The notes under the pieces are model-generated. The model did not search any database and had not been told where the DNA came from. It saw only the letters and a list, made by a program, of their open reading frames with translations. DNA of 64,000 bases from Chloroflexaceae bacterium (lineage in GTDB: Bacteria > Chloroflexota > Chloroflexia > Chloroflexales > Chloroflexaceae), in the NCBI GenBank assembly GCA_028282325.1, contig JANQID010000041.1:20732-84731 (forward strand). Direction: 5' to 3'. Positions 45,319 to 52,675 of the stretch are shown one piece after another (the stretch's first letter is position 1; each line of letters opens with the position of its first letter). A program made the translations under genes and the position numbers.

Positions 45319-46596
45319 ATGTCTACAGCAATGACCGCGTCGAACGGGCTACGCCTCCTGGTTGAGGAATTGCCGCACACCCGTTCGGCGTCGATCGGCT
45401 GCTACGTCGGGGTGGGTGCGCGCCATGAACCGCCGCGCCTCAGTGGCGTCGCGCACCTGATCGAGCATATGTGCTTTAAGGGCACGCGGAATCTGCCCAA
45501 CCCCAAAACGCTCTCTCAGCTGATCGAGGGCGTCGGCGGTATGCTGGATGCGGCGACTGCCTATGAATCGACGGTGTACTCGTGCAAGGTCGCCGATATG
45601 CACGTCGATCGCGCGCTCTATGTATTAACCGAGATGATCCGCTATCCATTGTTTACGGCGCGTGATCTGGAAAAAGAGCGCCGGGTGATTATCGAGGAGA
45701 TCAGCGGCACGCAGGATGTTCCGAGTGATTGGGTGCATGATGTGCTCAAGGCGAGTATGTGGGGCGATCAACCGATTGGCCGCGATATTGCCGGCAGCGC
45801 CGCTTCGATTAGCGCCATCAGTCGCGACGATCTGGTCGCATTCTGGCGGCAGTACTATGGGCAAGATACGATTGTCATCTCGGTGGCCGGCAATGTGCAT
45901 ACCGCCCACATTGTTGAGGCGATCGACGCCGCCTTTCACGGAGCCGAGATGGCCGATCCGCGTCCGGCTATTCCAACCGCGCCGCCCCAACCCGGCCCGC
46001 GCCTGATGCTGCACGTTCGGGATGCCGAACAGGGCAATTTCTGCCTGGGCTTTCCGTCGATCTCGTACAATGACCCGGATCGCCGAGCGCTGCAAGTGCT
46101 CGATACCGCTCTCGGTGCGGGCATGTCGTCGCGCCTGTTCCAGGAGTTGCGCGAGGAGCGCGGCATCGCCTATGATGTCGGCTCCTATCATAGCGAGATC
46201 GCCGACGCCGGGATGTGGGTGATCTACGGCGGCGTTGAGACCGAGTCCATCCACGAGGGCGTCGCCGTCGCGCTGAACATGGTGCGTGATGTGCTTGACA
46301 ACGGCATCACAGAGGAAGAACTGGATCTGGTGAAGGAGCAGATCAAAGGTGGGATGTTGCTCGCGCTGGAGGATTCCGCCGCGATCGCCGCCCGCAACGG
46401 CGCGCATCAGTTGCGCTATGGCCGGGTGATCCCGGTCGAGCAGATTATGGCCGAGATCGAAGCCGTCGCCTATGCTGATGTGTTGCGCGCGGCCCGGCGG
46501 GTCATCCGTAGCGGCGCTTTGCACCTAGCGGTGATTGGCCCCTACGACGCAGCGGACGAGCGCCGCCTGCGCACGCTTATCGAAGCCGGATTCTAG
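45319..46596 (+). CDS. M16 family zinc metallopeptidase
   Basis: About 425 residues, one full MPP-beta-like unit of two homologous halves. The inverted zinc motif HxxEH appears as GVAHLIEHMCFKGTRN near residue 46. The distal Glu is in the EKERRVIIEEISGTQDVPSD region. The C-terminal half has GMSSRLFQELREERGIAYDV, the substrate-binding Arg/Tyr motif. These peptidases degrade short peptides or process signal-like sequences in a closed chamber. ATG 45319 has GAGGG 6 nt upstream and is preferred over 45313. A DinB gene follows at 30 bp. Confidence 0.93.
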   Translation: MSTAMTASNGLRLLVEELPHTRSASIGCYVGVGARHEPPRLSGVAHLIEHMCFKGTRNLPNPKTLSQLIEGVGGMLDAATAYESTVYSCKVADMHVDRALYVLTEMIRYPLFTARDLEKERRVIIEEISGTQDVPSDWVHDVLKASMWGDQPIGRDIAGSAASISAISRDDLVAFWRQYYGQDTIVISVAGNVHTAHIVEAIDAAFHGAEMADPRPAIPTAPPQPGPRLMLHVRDAEQGNFCLGFPSISYNDPDRRALQVLDTALGAGMSSRLFQELREERGIAYDVGSYHSEIADAGMWVIYGGVETESIHEGVAVALNMVRDVLDNGITEEELDLVKEQIKGGMLLALEDSAAIAARNGAHQLRYGRVIPVEQIMAEIEAVAYADVLRAARRVIRSGALHLAVIGPYDAADERRLRTLIEAGF

Positions 46597-46625
46597 AGTC
46601 AATACAAGGAGAAGGAGCCTTTGCT

Positions 46626-47156
46626 ATGATTCTCGAACAATCGCAACCGCATCCGCTGGTTGTTCAACTGCGCTTTACGCGCTCCGAATTTGTGCGCTCT
46701 TTGGAGGGCGTGTCCGATGTCGAGGCGCAGCGTCTCTTCGAGCCGATGAATTGTATAAGCTGGATCGTCGGCCATCTCGCCTATCAGGAACATGCCTACT
46801 GGGTGTCCACTGCGCAGAATCTGCAAGTAGCCCCTGAATTGCGCGACCTCGTCGGGTTTGGGCGACCAGCCAGCACGCCGCCGCTGGATGAGATGTGGCA
46901 TGCCTGGCGAGCCGTCACCAACGCAGCCGATCGCTATCTCGACATGCTCACGACGGCGACGCTCCAGACCTTTTTGCAGCGCAAAGGCAAATCTCTCCCT
47001 GAAAGCGTCGGCACGATGTTGTTGCGCAATACCCATCACTACTGGTTCCACATGGGTGAAGCCTATGCGATTCGCCAGATGTTGGGCCACACCGGTTTGC
47101 CCGAATTTGTCGGCCCGATGGATTTGGCGACGTATCGGCCTGAGATCGCCGAATAG
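46626..47156 (+). CDS. DinB family protein (DinB_2-like four-helix metal-binding fold)
   Basis: 176 residues of mainly helical sequence. The three His ligands typical of DinB/YfiT-like proteins are visible: NCISWIVGHLAYQEHAYW gives the first His, and NTHHYWFHMGEAYAIRQML gives the pair near residue 140. The end, GHTGLPEFVGPMD, is also a family hallmark. Many members are thiol-dependent transferases (bacillithiol, mycothiol or similar); others are unassigned. GGAGAAGGAG lies 8 nt upstream. The stop abuts the start of the next gene directly. Confidence 0.85.
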   Translation: MILEQSQPHPLVVQLRFTRSEFVRSLEGVSDVEAQRLFEPMNCISWIVGHLAYQEHAYWVSTAQNLQVAPELRDLVGFGRPASTPPLDEMWHAWRAVTNAADRYLDMLTTATLQTFLQRKGKSLPESVGTMLLRNTHHYWFHMGEAYAIRQMLGHTGLPEFVGPMDLATYRPEIAE

Positions 47157-48719
47157 ATGGACGTATTCATCGACGGCCAGCCGATCACTGCCAATGCGAC
47201 GGTTGCCGAGTGGCAGAACGTCGAGCTTGCTTGCACGCCCCCGCCGGGCGCCACGTTGGAGTTGCGCTGCGACGATGGGGCGACGATGCTGCAAGGGCCG
47301 TTCTTGCGTCCCGGCGATCCGGCCTGGCGTTGGGCCTGGAATCCTCGCAACGTCGTTGGGAATGTGGCATTCACTCTGCGCGTCGTTCGCGCCGACGCTT
47401 CGTCCTCCGAAACGTACTTTACGCTGACGGCGCTGCCACGCAAGATCGACCAGGAGCGCTATGCGCAGTTGCTTGCCGATCTGCAACGCGTTGCGCGGGG
47501 CATCGCGCTGGCGCTGGTCGGCGGGGGCGGCGGTGCGCGGTTGGATGCCGCATCGGATAGCGCGCCTGGCCTACTGGAAGCGCACGCTGCGCTCTTCGGC
47601 GCGCAATTCGACAGCTTTGCGCGTGCAGTCGAGCGCATCGCCGACGACCCGCACCTGGATCGACACATCGCCTCGACGACAATGGCGCTCGAACACGCCC
47701 GCGATTTCGCACGCCTGGGCGATGACGTGGCGCGGGGCGTGTTCGAACCGTCGTCATTGCACGATGGGGCTGCGCTGCCGACGCGCATCACCCAGTCTGT
47801 CGGCGTTGTCGGCCCCAACGCCTACGAGAACCGCTTGCTGAAGCGCCTGTTGACCGACCTGGATCGTCGGGCGCGGCTTATCGCCGATGCAGCCGAACGA
47901 ACGGGATCACGCGCGCGCACCGTTGCCGAACGTGCGCACGCCGTTGTCGCGCGGTTGGGCGTACTGCGCACATTACCTTTTCTGGCGCAGGTCGGCGATC
48001 TGCACGCGTTTCATGGCCCCAGCCATATCATTCGTCGCGACCCGCGCTATCGCGAGGTATATCGTTTCTGGCAGACGTTGCGGCAGCATCCGCTGATCAC
48101 GTCCGCCGAGGCGCTATTCGATCTGCCCATTCAGGAGTTGCCGCGCCTCTACGAGATCTGGTGCGCGCTGCGCCTGGTCGAGGCGTTGCTCAATCTGCCT
48201 GGCGGCAATGTGCGCGAACAACGCCTGATCGCCGCCGAGGCTCACGCGCTCCAACTCACGCTGGTTGAGGATCGTCCGTTGCTGGAGATCGAGCGACCGG
48301 ATTGTACGCTGCGCCTGCGCTATCAGCCGCGCTACCCGGCCCATCCATGTATCGTCGACCGTCAACCCGATGTGAGCGGGGCGCTGGTCTCGCTGGATCG
48401 CCACACCCGCGTGCCCGATCTCGGTCTGGAGATCGAGCGGCCCGGCGTTCCGTTGCGCGTGTTGATCTTCGATGCCAAATATCGTCTCGACGCGCACGGC
48501 GGCGCGCCCGAAGACGCCCTCGCCGACGCGTACGCCTATCTGGGCGGCGTTGGTGCGCCGGATGGCCGCCGCGCCGTGCGGTTCGCGCTGTTGTTGTACC
48601 CCGGCCAGGGCGAACTCGAACACTATGCCAGCGGCGTTGGTGCGTTGCCGTTGCTTCCCGGTGCAGACGATCACTTGTGTGCGTGGCTGGAACGTATGCT
48701 CGCACCAGAGTCAATCTGA
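47157..48719 (+). CDS. DUF2357/McrC-like protein with PD-(D/E)XK nuclease domain
   Basis: 520 residues. The N-terminal ~100 are a beta-rich domain, the middle is helical (DUF2357-like), and the end holds a PD-(D/E)XK nuclease core: a VPDLGLEIER strand, then RVLIFDAKYRLD, with Asp and the Glu/Lys pair, and further helices. LPIQELPRLYEIWCALRLVE is typical of DUF2357/DUF524 nucleases. Most relatives sit beside a McrB-like AAA GTPase in type IV restriction systems. No such partner is present; the gene abuts a DinB gene (TAG then ATG) instead. It may act with a distant partner or in another repair role. Confidence 0.72.
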   Translation: MDVFIDGQPITANATVAEWQNVELACTPPPGATLELRCDDGATMLQGPFLRPGDPAWRWAWNPRNVVGNVAFTLRVVRADASSSETYFTLTALPRKIDQERYAQLLADLQRVARGIALALVGGGGGARLDAASDSAPGLLEAHAALFGAQFDSFARAVERIADDPHLDRHIASTTMALEHARDFARLGDDVARGVFEPSSLHDGAALPTRITQSVGVVGPNAYENRLLKRLLTDLDRRARLIADAAERTGSRARTVAERAHAVVARLGVLRTLPFLAQVGDLHAFHGPSHIIRRDPRYREVYRFWQTLRQHPLITSAEALFDLPIQELPRLYEIWCALRLVEALLNLPGGNVREQRLIAAEAHALQLTLVEDRPLLEIERPDCTLRLRYQPRYPAHPCIVDRQPDVSGALVSLDRHTRVPDLGLEIERPGVPLRVLIFDAKYRLDAHGGAPEDALADAYAYLGGVGAPDGRRAVRFALLLYPGQGELEHYASGVGALPLLPGADDHLCAWLERMLAPESI

Positions 48720-48755
48720 TAGAGAGATCAAGTATAGGTTGTACAAAACGGCTGT

Positions 48756-48788
48756 AGGACTGGCAGTCCTTCGAGGATTGCCAGTCCT
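48756..48788 (+). terminator. Terminator after the DUF2357-like gene
   Basis: Perfect arms AGGACTGGCA (48756-48765) and TGCCAGTCCT (48779-48788), followed by a short T-containing stretch. Confidence 0.6.
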
Positions 48789-48910
48789 CTGTTATCTATC
48801 TTTTACCTGATCTCTCTATGAACTGGTGTGATGCTTGCCGTCGCGTTCGCATTGCCGCGTGCTATAATAAATCACAGAGATCTGCACAACATACGTTGGA
48901 GAAAGAGTTT

Positions 48911-49351
48911 ATGGCCGCGCTGCCTAAACGTCGTATGACTATCATCTGGCTATTGTTTGGGAGCGTGTTGATATGTAGCTGGTGCAGCTTGCTCAGTGGC
49001 GTCGGCGGCTGGCTGCTGGGCTACGATCTGGGTCAGCGTGAAACTCGCGCCGGGCTCCTTCCTGAAGTTGGGGTGTTGATTGTACGTGTTGAACGTGACA
49101 GCCCCGCCGATCAAGGTGGCCTCGCTCGCGGTGACACGATCACCGCCATCAATGGCGTTGTAGTTGCGGATGTGCCGGCCCTGCGCGACGAGCTGCTCGG
49201 TTACGCTCCCGGTGACGTGGTCAAGGTTACATATCGCGATGATCTGGGCGAGCGCGCAGCTTCTGTGACGCTGGGGCGTTTTCCCGAAGAAAATCGACCC
49301 TACCTGGGCATCTACTACACGGCGCGCGCCGAGTCGCCGTCCGATCTTTGA
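48911..49351 (+). CDS. Small membrane-anchored PDZ domain protein
   Basis: 146 residues from ATG 48911, with GGAGAAAGAG upstream; an open frame back to 48818 has no ribosome-binding site. One membrane helix (IIWLLFGSVLICSWCSLLSG, near 11-30) is followed by a single PDZ domain: GVLIVRVERDSPADQGGLAR, GDTITAINGVVVADVPALRD and DVVKVTYRDDLGERAASVTL. No protease domain is present, so it may tether or present substrates to another protein, as HtrA-type PDZ domains do. It stands alone between a terminator and the tRNA gene. Confidence 0.78.
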   Translation: MAALPKRRMTIIWLLFGSVLICSWCSLLSGVGGWLLGYDLGQRETRAGLLPEVGVLIVRVERDSPADQGGLARGDTITAINGVVVADVPALRDELLGYAPGDVVKVTYRDDLGERAASVTLGRFPEENRPYLGIYYTARAESPSDL

Positions 49352-49427
49352 TAGAGCATTCACGTTGTTGGACAATTTTGGCGTGCGGCAGCTCGTCACA
49401 TTCACAGATTCAGCATAGGGCTGGCTC

Positions 49428-49456
49428 TTGCGTCTTTGGTTGTTGTGTGGTAGATT
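49428..49456 (+). promoter_or_regulatory. Promoter of tRNA-Gly
   Basis: TTGCGT (49428-49433), 17 bp, TAGATT (49451-49456), ending 10 nt before the tRNA 5' end. Confidence 0.5.
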
Positions 49457-49466
49457 CAAGCTATTC

Positions 49467-49539
49467 GCGGGTGTAGCTCAGTTGGTAGAGCATCTGCCTT
49501 CCAAGCAGATGGTCGCGCGTTCGAGTCGCGTCGCCCGCT
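49467..49539 (+). tRNA. tRNA-Gly (anticodon TCC)
   Basis: 73 nt cloverleaf. The acceptor GCGGGTG pairs with CGCCCGC (one G-U), the D-arm is GCTCAGTTGGTAGAGC, and the anticodon stem CTGCC/GGCAG-type arms enclose CTTCCAA with TCC. The T-arm is GCGCG-TTCGAGT-CGCGT. The discriminator is T, and CCA is not encoded. Its 3' 45 nt form most of the attachment site of the integrated element, so the tRNA stays intact after integration. A terminator follows at 49550. Confidence 0.93.
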
Positions 49540-49541
49540 CC
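49495..49541. repeat. attL: 47 bp direct repeat
   Basis: It runs from the anticodon loop (TGCCTTCCAAGC) to just past the tRNA end (CGCCCGCTCC). It is identical to 58918-58964, and the identity stops sharply on both sides. Confidence 0.93.
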
Positions 49542-49549
49542 GCTTCCAG

Positions 49550-49583
49550 ACGCGGTATTCCGATAGTGGGGTACCGCGTTTTT
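49550..49583 (+). terminator. tRNA terminator on the element side
   Basis: ACGCGGTA (49550-49557) pairs with TACCGCGT (49572-49579), followed by a run of five T. It restores transcription termination for the tRNA after the element has displaced the native one at 58973. Confidence 0.75.
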
Positions 49584-49593
49584 GTGCGTCGCG

Positions 49594-49613
49594 GGTATGG
49601 TTGTGGGTATGGT
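49594..49613. repeat. Candidate integrase arm-type sites, left end
   Basis: Two copies of GGTATGGT lie 4 nt apart. An 18/20 match, in the same orientation, lies at 58771-58790 near the other end, as expected for arm sites of a tyrosine integrase. Confidence 0.45.
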
Positions 49614-49618
49614 CTGCA

Positions 49619-50752
49619 TTATATTGCTCTCCTGAAGAGCGTTTTCGAGGCCAGGTCAATCGCTTTTTGCCGCCCCTCGGTGAAGCTGTGCGCGTAGATT
49701 CGTGCGGTGACCGCAACGCTGGAATGTCCCAGGATGTGGCTTACGTCGATAAGCTGTGCGCCGCTGGCCAGCATCACCGAACCGGCGGTATGCCGGAGGC
49801 TGTGGAACGTCACGTCGGGCAATCCAGCGCGTGCCAGGAAGCGGCGGAACTGGTGCCGCCCGGCGGTCGTACCCAGCGCCGTTCCGGCTTCGCTCACGAA
49901 CACCAGGTCACCAGCAGCGTAGGCGCTGCCGTGGGCGATTCGCTCCTTGCGCTGCCGGGCCTGGTGGTCTCGGAGAATCTGCACCAGGTCGTCACTCAGC
50001 GGGATGGTGCGCCGCCCGGCGGCGGTCTTCGGGGTTTCGCGGTGTAGGCGCTGGTGGCCGTCAGCGTCTTTGAGGCGCTGCAACTGTTCGCGTACTTCGA
50101 GCGTTCCGGCCTGCACGTCGATGGCCGGCCAGCGTAGCCCGAACAATTCAGCCTGGCGCATTCCCGTCCCGAGTGCAATCGCGTACAGCGCATATTGTCG
50201 GTGGTCGCTGATGTGTTCGAGGAACACGGCGGCTTGTTCCGGCGTTAGCACCAGGCGCGGCGCACTGGCGCGGCTCGGGGCGTCAGTGAGGCTCACGACG
50301 TTTTCCGCTACCAGCTTGCGCTTGCGGGCGGCTTCGAGCGCGGCGCTTAATCGGCGCCGGGCGTTTGCTATCGTGCCGTCGCTCAATCCCAGCGCCGCTA
50401 ATCCGGCCTGCCAGTTGTCGATGTGTTGCGCGGTCAGCTTCGCAAGTGGGCGGTTTCCGAGGGTCGGCAGGATGTACTTGCTGATAATCCATCGATAGCC
50501 TTCGAGCGTCTTCGGCTTCACTCTGCCGGGCAAGATTGCGGTCAGCCAGTGGTCAAGCCACTGGCTCAGCGGTTGCTTGCCGTCGCCGATATGCAGCCCG
50601 GCGTCTTTTTTGCGCAACAGTTCTCTGCGTATCTGCTGGGCGTCTTTGCGCGTCTTTGCGCGGCGCTTGATGGCTTTGCCGTCGATGTAGACGATAACTC
50701 GGAAGCCGTCGCCTTCGGGGTAAATGCCGCCTTCGCCGTAGGCGCGGCTCAT
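49619..50752 (-). CDS. Tyrosine-family site-specific integrase
   Basis: 377 residues. An AP2-like arm-binding start (YPEGDGFRVIVYIDGKAIKR) precedes a SAM-like core-binding domain (LSQWLDHWLTAILPGRVKPK). The catalytic domain has Arg199 in GTGMRQAELFGLRW, Lys242 region, His317-Arg320 in HSLRHTAGSVML, His343 in LGHSSVAVTARIYAHSF and nucleophile Tyr353. It performs integration between attP and the tRNA-Gly attB, and excision with a helper. Its start overlaps the end of the HTH gene (ATGA), so the two are coupled. The stop lies 77 bp from attL. Length and motifs are complete. Confidence 0.96.
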   Translation of the reverse strand: MSRAYGEGGIYPEGDGFRVIVYIDGKAIKRRAKTRKDAQQIRRELLRKKDAGLHIGDGKQPLSQWLDHWLTAILPGRVKPKTLEGYRWIISKYILPTLGNRPLAKLTAQHIDNWQAGLAALGLSDGTIANARRRLSAALEAARKRKLVAENVVSLTDAPSRASAPRLVLTPEQAAVFLEHISDHRQYALYAIALGTGMRQAELFGLRWPAIDVQAGTLEVREQLQRLKDADGHQRLHRETPKTAAGRRTIPLSDDLVQILRDHQARQRKERIAHGSAYAAGDLVFVSEAGTALGTTAGRHQFRRFLARAGLPDVTFHSLRHTAGSVMLASGAQLIDVSHILGHSSVAVTARIYAHSFTEGRQKAIDLASKTLFRRAI

Positions 50753-50961
50753 GCTGCACCTCGCAGGTGTTCCCGCTCGTAGCGCAAGACGGAAGCGCCG
50801 GTGATGCGCTTGAATGATATTGAGAACACGACAACGTCAAGCTGGCCAGCGTGAATGCGACGGCGTATCGTCGCTTTTGAGCATTGCCAGCGGTCGGCAA
50901 GTTCCTGGTACGTCAAATACGTTGCAATCTGCCCGTCGTCAGTGAGTCGTTCGAGTGTCAT
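50749..50961 (-). CDS. Excisionase-like helix-turn-helix protein
   Basis: 70 residues from ATG 50961. The body, YLTYQELADRWQCSKATIRR followed by RIHAGQLDVVVFS, is a MerR/excisionase-type winged HTH, and ITGASVLRYEREHLRG is the usual C-terminal helix. Its stop overlaps the integrase start and its start overlaps the upstream gene's stop (both ATGA), giving a tightly coupled three-gene unit. It likely directs excision and bends DNA at the att sites. A repressor role is also possible. Confidence 0.8.
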   Translation of the reverse strand: MTLERLTDDGQIATYLTYQELADRWQCSKATIRRRIHAGQLDVVVFSISFKRITGASVLRYEREHLRGAA

Positions 50962-51212
50962 CGCAGCACCTCTCCGCCAGCCAGTTCGAGCAGCGCTCGG
51001 GATTGAATGCCGTGCGCCGTGATATGAACCACTGTTTCGCCGTTCGAGATGAACCACCAAATTGCGATTTTATCGCTGTCGCCGTTCGTCAGGCGAATCG
51101 TGTTGGGTTTGTTGTTCACATCAAGTGCGAAGCCGGATTCAAGCGCTTGTGCTGCGAAGCGCCAGGCTTCGGAAAGGTTTCCGGTGTGGACTTTGGTGTG
51201 TGAATAACGCAT
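50958..51212 (-). CDS. Hypothetical 84-residue protein heading the xis-int unit
   Basis: Starts MRYSHTKVHTGNLSEAWRFA, with AGGTGA 6 nt upstream. The middle shows strands such as NTIRLTNGDSDKIAIWWFIS, and the end is helical. No family is recognised. It is the first gene of the overlapping xis-int unit, just downstream of a TTGTCAC/GTGACAA palindrome, so it may be co-regulated with excision. Confidence 0.6.
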   Translation of the reverse strand: MRYSHTKVHTGNLSEAWRFAAQALESGFALDVNNKPNTIRLTNGDSDKIAIWWFISNGETVVHITAHGIQSRALLELAGGEVLR

Positions 51213-51215
51213 CGG

Positions 51216-51285
51216 TTGTCACCTACGTGACAATCGATTGCAGATGTAGTACAATTGAGGTGCGTCCGCCAATCGTCTGCAATCG
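51216..51285. promoter_or_regulatory. Operator-like palindromes upstream of the xis-int unit
   Basis: Palindrome TTGTCAC-CTAC-GTGACAA (51216-51233) lies just before the 84-residue gene. A 10 bp inverted repeat, CGATTGCAGA (51235-51244) and TCTGCAATCG (51276-51285), encloses a plus-strand promoter: GTGACA (51227-51232), 17 bp, TACAAT (51250-51255). Confidence 0.5.
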
Positions 51286-51330
51286 AATGTCAACTGTGAA
51301 AGCCGCCGGGGTTCGCCGCCCGGCGGTTTT
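51262..51330 (+). ncRNA. Candidate ~70 nt RNA between the xis-int unit and the RHH gene
   Basis: A plus-strand promoter at 51227-51255 would start a transcript near 51262. It would end at an intrinsic terminator with stem CCGCCGGG/CCCGGCGG (51303-51326) and TTTT (51327-51330). The interval has no reading frame. The transcript would run against the direction of all neighbouring genes. Confidence 0.4.
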
Positions 51331-51331
51331 G

Positions 51332-51520
51332 TCATGTCTCTGCAGCCTGTTTCCGCTGTGCCCGCGCGCCTGTGGCTGGCGCGCGGACCGGTGGTATCCC
51401 GGCGGCGTCGCGCACCAGATCCGAAATCGTTAACCCCCGCCGGTTCGCTTCGGCGCGGATAGCGGCACGCTCTGCCTTCGTCGCCCGGACGTTGATATTA
51501 CAGGGTCGTAGTACCTTCAT
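51332..51520 (-). CDS. Ribbon-helix-helix protein (Arc/MobC-like)
   Basis: 62 residues. NINVRATKAERAAIRAEANR followed by RGLTISDLVRDAAG matches the strand-helix-helix of Arc/CopG and of mobilisation accessory proteins. The tail is basic and Ala-rich. AGGAGAGG precedes the ATG. A good promoter lies at 51571-51599. It is probably an element-borne repressor or accessory DNA-binding protein for replication or transfer. No relaxase accompanies it. Confidence 0.72.
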   Translation of the reverse strand: MKVLRPCNINVRATKAERAAIRAEANRRGLTISDLVRDAAGIPPVRAPATGARAQRKQAAET

Positions 51521-51570
51521 TTGTTACGTCCTCTCCTTTCCTTCGCTCAAACGTTCGTTATCTGTCACGT

Positions 51571-51599
51571 AGTATAACACTGAACCTCCGTCTGCGCAA
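51571..51599 (-). promoter_or_regulatory. Promoter of the RHH gene
   Basis: On the minus strand TTGCGC (51594-51599), 17 bp, TATACT (51571-51576), 50 nt before the ATG at 51520. Confidence 0.6.
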
Positions 51600-51624
51600 G
51601 CCGGGATTTGGCTTTGGTATGAGC

Positions 51625-51640
51625 AATGTGCTAGCACATT
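51625..51640. promoter_or_regulatory. Perfect 16 bp palindrome, likely operator
   Basis: AATGTGCTAGCACATT lies 26 bp upstream of the RHH promoter and overlaps a TTGACA on the plus strand. Size and symmetry fit a dimeric regulator. Confidence 0.5.
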
Positions 51641-51689
51641 GACACGTATTTGCTAGAACTTTGCCACAATAGTCGATAGAGATGGTGCA

Positions 51690-51908
51690 TTATCGTTTCC
51701 TCCCGCGCATGGCCATGACGAACCGACTACCCGCCGCGCCGGGGATGTCGTTCTGGATCTGGTTGCTGCGTATCCCGCGCAGCGAACACCATGCGGCCAG
51801 AAGCTCCGGCGTCGGGGCGATCTTCAGGATAATGCCAATGAGCGTTGCGTTTTCCTTCAGTCGATATTCGCCGTCTTCCTTGTCGAAGTATGCGGTATAG
51901 CGTTTCAT
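51690..51908 (-). CDS. Hypothetical 72-residue element protein
   Basis: From ATG 51908 (MKRYTAYFDKEDGEYRLKEN), with AGAGGT 6 nt upstream. A longer open frame to 51995 overlaps the upstream gene and lacks a ribosome-binding site. The sequence has a beta-hairpin-like start, a hydrophobic helix-like ATLIGIILKIAPTPELLAAW and a basic end. No family is recognised. It is the third gene of a minus-strand run with the two genes to its right. Confidence 0.55.
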   Translation of the reverse strand: MKRYTAYFDKEDGEYRLKENATLIGIILKIAPTPELLAAWCSLRGIRSNQIQNDIPGAAGSRFVMAMRGRKR

Positions 51909-51919
51909 CAGATTACCTC

Positions 51920-52195
51920 TTAGTAGGGAATAGCGCCCGCGTCGGCCAGGTCGCCCAGGCCGTAGCGCGTCGCACGCGGCGCGAAGTAGTTCCACTCGAG
52001 CCAGTCGGGGCGGTCGCGTATCGGCTCGCCCGTGTCGAAGGGGTCAAACAGGCTCAACTGTTGCCAATCGGGCTGCGGAACGTGCAGCCGCCCGCCGGGA
52101 TGCCGCGTGCCGCAAATCGGACACAGACGGCCAGACGCTTTCAGGTTCTTGATACGCCGTTCCAGCGCGCGATCGCCTTCCTTCTCGTTAGTCAA
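51920..52195 (-). CDS. Hypothetical element protein with a CxxC pair
   Basis: 91 residues, probably from TTG 52195, 6 bp after the preceding stop. RLCPICGTRHPGGRLHV gives a CPICG half of a possible zinc site; the partner may be the His residues. The C-terminal half (DWLEWNYFAPRATRYGLGDL) is unassigned. The TTG start is not certain. It lies between two other small element genes. Confidence 0.5.
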   Translation of the reverse strand: MTNEKEGDRALERRIKNLKASGRLCPICGTRHPGGRLHVPQPDWQQLSLFDPFDTGEPIRDRPDWLEWNYFAPRATRYGLGDLADAGAIPY

Positions 52196-52201
52196 CTTCC
52201 G

Positions 52202-52480
52202 CTACATGTCAACATGCCGCGCCCAGTCGGCGACGGCCTCGGGCGGCGCGGTGCAGAGCCAATCGAGGTGCTCCGCCAGCGGTGACCAGTCGGCCAGGAT
52301 GACGTGCTGCCAGCGCCGCAGCACGGGGTGACCTGTCACGTATGCGTAGATGCGGTCGTAGTGCAGCACCGTTTCACCGTCCACCTCCCAGCGTTTGCCG
52401 CCGGGCATCGGTGTGCCTGTCCAGTTGCGTTCGGCAGCCAGCGCGTACCAATCGTTGTCGGTCAGAATCACGTGTCGCAT
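52202..52480 (-). CDS. Hypothetical 92-residue element protein
   Basis: From ATG 52480 (MRHVILTDNDWYALAAERNW), with AAGGAG 8 nt upstream; the frame is open to 52519. Features are PGGKRWEVDGETVLHYDRIY and several Trp residues. No family is recognised. It heads a three-gene run driven by the near-consensus promoter at 52572-52600, so it belongs to one arm of the element's divergent control region. Confidence 0.6.
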   Translation of the reverse strand: MRHVILTDNDWYALAAERNWTGTPMPGGKRWEVDGETVLHYDRIYAYVTGHPVLRRWQHVILADWSPLAEHLDWLCTAPPEAVADWARHVDM

Positions 52481-52571
52481 GGTCGTTTCTCCTTGTGTGT
52501 TTCGGGCGGCGCACAGCACGCCGCCAGGATTTGTTGTTTCTGGTTACTCAATGTCAACTATAGTCACCAAG

Positions 52572-52600
52572 AGTATATCATGAACAACACCTGTTGTCAA
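52572..52600 (-). promoter_or_regulatory. Near-consensus promoter, leftward arm
   Basis: On the minus strand TTGACA (52595-52600), 17 bp, TATACT (52572-52577). An ACAACA-CC-TGTTGT palindrome (52584-52597) lies in the spacer and -35. Confidence 0.75.
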
Positions 52601-52617
52601 TAAACATACGGCAACTA

Positions 52618-52646
52618 TTGACGACTATTAATAACTAATGTATACT
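52618..52646 (+). promoter_or_regulatory. Near-consensus promoter, rightward arm
   Basis: TTGACG (52618-52623), 17 bp, TATACT (52641-52646), 30 nt before the HTH gene. It is back to back with the leftward promoter at 52572-52600, with 17 bp between the two -35 boxes. The region is AT-rich compared with its surroundings. Confidence 0.75.
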
Positions 52647-52675
52647 GAAGGCAACTTACAGAAAGTGAGGCACCT

